Of a stretch of DNA of 64,000 nucleotides, positions 61,544 through 64,000 are shown piece by piece. The stretch lies in the NCBI RefSeq assembly GCF_029815055.1, contig NZ_JAPPWA010000002.1:1488001-1552000 (forward strand). Reading direction: 5' to 3'. Numbering within the stretch: position 1 is the first letter of the stretch; each line of letters starts with the position of its first letter. The translations under genes were made by a program, and so were the position numbers. The DNA is from Ignatzschineria sp. RMDPL8A. Its GTDB lineage: Bacteria > Pseudomonadota > Gammaproteobacteria > Cardiobacteriales > Wohlfahrtiimonadaceae. The notes below the pieces were generated by a model. It saw only the letters and a list, made by a program, of their open reading frames with translations. It had not been told where the DNA came from and made no database searches.

Positions 61544-61828
61544 TTAGCGCCGTGCCTTTCGATAAGCGGTGATCATCTCTTGGCTCACATCCTTTGCGTA
61601 GCAAAGTGGACGCGCCCCACCAGGTTTTGAGTAGGCACTTCGCTTCCCGCAACGGGCCCCATTTTTCGCAAGATCATCCGGGCAAGCACACCGCCCCGCA
61701 TAGCGCGCTTTCGATTCGCGAATCATCTTCTCGATAATCACCGCATCACTCTGTGCCATCGCGATCGGCAGATAGAGCATGCCTATCAGCAGACACCCCG
61801 CCACTTTTTTGACGATTTTTTTTAACAT
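61544..61828 (-). CDS. Small secreted cysteine-containing protein of unknown function
   Basis: The 94-residue protein has a signal peptide (about 1-25, ending AMA). Its mature part of about 69 residues contains four closely placed cysteines (CACPDD, CGKRSAYSKPGGARPLCY). The CGKRSAYSKPGG stretch is one I have seen in many unannotated proteobacterial periplasmic proteins. Disulfides are likely. No function is known to me. It lies upstream of the riboswitch on the same strand, with about 300 bases between. Confidence 0.7.
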   Translation of the reverse strand: MLKKIVKKVAGCLLIGMLYLPIAMAQSDAVIIEKMIRESKARYAGRCACPDDLAKNGARCGKRSAYSKPGGARPLCYAKDVSQEMITAYRKARR

Positions 61829-62031
61829 TCCCCAACACTCATTAACAATTTAAACAGCTCAATCCTACTTAATAAAATGTCTAAATGGAAGGGGAAAACG
61901 AATTTGAAAAGTCGCCTTCATAATTGGATAAATTGAGAGCGGATCATTTGCCTTATTTAAGCCCATGCTATTGATGAATCAAGTTAAATAAAATATGATC
62001 AAATGGTTCGATCAATAAATATAATTTTACG

Positions 62032-62658
62032 ATGAGTGACGAAACAAATATAGAGTATTACAACCAAAATGCCGATGCGTTTTGCGAGCAGACTTGGGCA
62101 GTCGATATGTCTGAGTTATATCGCCCCTTTGAAGCCTATGTACCGCCAAAAGCGTCGATTTTAGATGTTGGCTGTGGCGCAGGACGGGACGCACTCTATT
62201 TCTACGAAAAAGGCTACGACGTTACCGCCTTTGATTATTCATTAGAACTGGTTAAAAATGCACAAGCCTTAACCGGACTTCCCATTTTGCACCGCTCTTT
62301 TTACGAGATTGATGAACGCTATCAATATGATGGAATTTGGTGTTGCGCATCGCTTTTGCACGTGCCTTTCGATCAACTCTCCGATGTTTTAATGCGCTTA
62401 GTGAGAGCTTTAAAAATAGAGGGCGTTGCTTATCTCTCCTTTAAATATGGCGATTCAATGCGCGAACATAATGGACGAATCTTTACCGATCTTAACGAGC
62501 AATCAATTCGCGCCTATTTAACCCCGCTTCCCGTTTCAATCCAAAAGGAATGGATTACCGAAGATCAGCGCCCCGATCGAGTAGAACGTTGGCTTAATGT
62601 CATTATTCAGAAAAAGGATTTTTTAGATGACGCTTCCCAGTGCCGAATGGCAGATTGA
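62032..62658 (+). CDS. Class I SAM-dependent methyltransferase paired with an HNH nuclease
   Basis: The 208-residue Rossmann methyltransferase has motif I ILDVGCGAGRDALYF near residue 43, the acidic FDYSLELV after it and CASLLHVPFDQL. It resembles small-molecule methyltransferases (UbiG/TehB-like) rather than DNA methylases: no DPPY or PCQ motif is present. Its 3' end overlaps the next gene, an HNH nuclease, by 32 bases, so the two are co-translated. Pairs of this form, sometimes with a DUF3427 helicase, occur in bacterial genomes and may be defence-related; that recollection needs checking. Substrate unknown. Confidence 0.8.
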   Translation: MSDETNIEYYNQNADAFCEQTWAVDMSELYRPFEAYVPPKASILDVGCGAGRDALYFYEKGYDVTAFDYSLELVKNAQALTGLPILHRSFYEIDERYQYDGIWCCASLLHVPFDQLSDVLMRLVRALKIEGVAYLSFKYGDSMREHNGRIFTDLNEQSIRAYLTPLPVSIQKEWITEDQRPDRVERWLNVIIQKKDFLDDASQCRMAD

Positions 62659-63700
62659 GTTTTTAAAATATATTCAAAACATTCTACAGGCAGGCTCATT
62701 CACCTCAACCTATAAATGCGCCCTATTAATCGCGCTTAGTAATGTCGCGATCGAAAAAGGGAGCGATACTGACGCGCCGTTAACAATTCATTATCGAGAT
62801 TTAGCTGAGCAATTTATTCAGCTTTACTGGCACCAAGCGCGCCCCTATAAAATTGTTAATCAAACAGAAATTATCCTTGCGCAAAATACAGGTAATACGA
62901 TCGCCATCATGCAACGAATCGATGAACTGCAAGCTCGTTATACAACGCTCGCCAATGCACGCCGTCAATCCGATTGGAATAGCACGATTACAAGTGTTGC
63001 CCAAACCGTTAAAAAAATGCCGGCGCAATATCTCCAAAATATCGGCGGTCAAACGTATCCTTTTTTATATGAATGGTCATCAAAAGGTATGGAGATTACC
63101 CTTAAACGCGGGGTGATGTACGGTTTTAGACAATTTAACGGCATTATTACACAGCTCGCGGAGCATAAATGGCTACAATTGATTCGTCAAAATAGCCAAA
63201 ACGCGGAGCTTTTCCAAGACGATCACGATCTCTATACCTTCCTGTTTGAACCCTCGCGCCAAGCACTTGGTAAAGTCAAAGATCAATTAATTCCCCTCCA
63301 AAATAATTGCTGTTTTTATTGTGGCAAGCCGATTAAAGAGAACGATCATCACGTCGATCACTTTATCCCGTGGTCGCTCTACAGTAGCGATACAGGGCAT
63401 AATTTTGTGCTCTCTGATAGCCGTTGTAATTTACAAAAAAGTGATGCTCTTGCGTCGCTTCCTGTATTAGCACGCTGGCTTGAACGCAACGAACTGCGCA
63501 ATCATGAGATTATTGAAGCGATTACTCCGATTGGATTTATTTGCGATAAAGAGCGTAGCCATAATGTTGCCAAATGGGCATATTCGAAACTCTTTAAAGC
63601 CGATTCCTTTTTCTGGGTGCCTCCAAAAACATTAACGCGCATTGTAGAAAATCCCGATCTCACTTTTGACGCTCATAACGCAAAATATCCTGCTCCGTAA
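62627..63700 (+). CDS. HNH endonuclease-domain protein overlapping a methyltransferase gene
   Basis: The 357-residue protein has a helical N-terminal part (about 1-210) without a recognised domain. An HNH domain follows at about 220-275: NNCCFYCGKPI zinc pair, DHHVDHFIPWSLY with the catalytic histidine, and NFVLSDSRCNLQKSD. The nuclease residues are all present. A typical ribosome site (AAGGA) lies about 10 bases before the ATG within the methyltransferase gene. Likely cytoplasmic DNA-cutting activity, possibly directed at foreign DNA. No helicase or specificity gene adjoins it in this window. Confidence 0.8.
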   Translation: MTLPSAEWQIEFLKYIQNILQAGSFTSTYKCALLIALSNVAIEKGSDTDAPLTIHYRDLAEQFIQLYWHQARPYKIVNQTEIILAQNTGNTIAIMQRIDELQARYTTLANARRQSDWNSTITSVAQTVKKMPAQYLQNIGGQTYPFLYEWSSKGMEITLKRGVMYGFRQFNGIITQLAEHKWLQLIRQNSQNAELFQDDHDLYTFLFEPSRQALGKVKDQLIPLQNNCCFYCGKPIKENDHHVDHFIPWSLYSSDTGHNFVLSDSRCNLQKSDALASLPVLARWLERNELRNHEIIEAITPIGFICDKERSHNVAKWAYSKLFKADSFFWVPPKTLTRIVENPDLTFDAHNAKYPAP

Positions 63701-63783
63701 GATTATTAACATCATCAGCTTCATCCACCGCCCCAATTACAGCCAGCGTATCTATCTACGCACGGTTAAATAGATTAAACAAG

Positions 63784-64000
63784 CTAAATAAGCGTAATTG
63801 TTTCATGGGTAGTCGCATCAAAAAAGATTGGCGTTGGCGTCTCTTCAGCGAAATTGATCATACCATAGGAAGCGATCGATCCGCCTCGGGGATAGGTAAT
63901 GCTACCGGGATTAATCACAGTGACCTCGTTCTTATGGCTTACAGCTGTCCGGTGGGTATGCCCGTGAAAGGCGATGCTTGCTTTATGAATTAGCGCGCGA
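63784..64000 (-). CDS. YfcE-type metallophosphoesterase, C-terminal part (runs off the window)
   Basis: On the - strand, in the frame ending at the TAG 63786-63784, 71 codons are visible without a stop. The translation contains FHGHTHRTAV, INPGSITYPRGG and SYGMINF, which match the C-terminal end of YfcE/MJ0936-type phosphodiesterases (GHTH metal motif, then NPGS and PRGG). The N-terminal part and its other metal motifs lie beyond the window. It is convergent with the HNH gene. Confidence 0.82.
   Translation of the reverse strand, partial: RALIHKASIAFHGHTHRTAVSHKNEVTVINPGSITYPRGGSIASYGMINFAEETPTPIFFDATTHETITLI

Noticed and set aside
62032-62658. Methyltransferase as a restriction-modification DNA methylase
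   Set aside because: It lacks the N/DPPY and PCQ catalytic motifs of DNA methylases; only the SAM-binding motif I type of small-molecule enzymes is seen.

Overview
The window reads as chromosomal DNA of a gammaproteobacterium of moderate-to-low GC. Evidence for this is the group 2 (ABC-transporter) capsule genes, HtpG, PpnN, SprT, HrpA, a YgiM-like SH3 protein, YbeD next to CysS, PilY1-type pilus-tip proteins and NrdAB of the class Ia type. Overall gene content and codon use suggest a Cardiobacteriales-like lineage (Wohlfahrtiimonas/Ignatzschineria type), but that is an inference from memory, not a search result.

Region 1 (1-10505) is the right part of a capsule locus, all on the + strand: tail of kpsM, kpsT, kpsF, kdsA, kdsB, a giant glycosyltransferase built from three identical 355-residue modules, an O-acetyltransferase, a fourth single-module paralogue, and kpsC. 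kpsF-kdsA-kdsB make CMP-Kdo. The giant protein, its paralogue and kpsC all belong to the KpsC/KpsS retaining beta-Kdo-transferase-like family, giving six such modules in one operon. The central part is clearly more AT-rich than kpsT and kpsC, as expected for a swapped serotype cassette.

Region 2 (10.5-18 kb) holds a DUF2726 protein, a gene-poor stretch, a 69-residue unknown, ppnN, a membrane metallophosphoesterase, a YgiM-like protein and htpG, which has a near-consensus sigma-32 promoter.

Region 3 (18.4-28.6 kb) is a tandem array of three PilY1-like von Willebrand A/beta-propeller proteins, each followed by its own terminator. The middle one is broken by an apparent 1-base insertion.

Region 4 (28.7-47.6 kb) is mostly housekeeping: two glycine-zipper lipoproteins, mtnN, a metallochaperone, a YeeZ-like epimerase, SprT, a TrpXYZ-like ABC importer, a nitronate monooxygenase, a YerC/TrpR-like regulator, glpD, sucCD, glpK, an SDR, a Bcr/CflA pump, cysS-ybeD and a LOG protein.

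Region 5 (47.6-64 kb) has a GIDE-like membrane protein, an SRA-like/HNH type IV restriction-type nuclease, a DEAD-box helicase, a GNAT, DedA, HrpA, and nrdA-nrdB preceded by a cobalamin riboswitch on the same strand. It ends with a small secreted Cys protein, an overlapping methyltransferase/HNH nuclease pair and the C-terminal end of a YfcE-type phosphodiesterase.

The most notable signals are the perfect triplication of a whole glycosyltransferase module, the B12 riboswitch placed in front of a B12-independent ribonucleotide reductase, and the PilY1 array. No tRNA, rRNA, CRISPR array or intact insertion sequence was seen.
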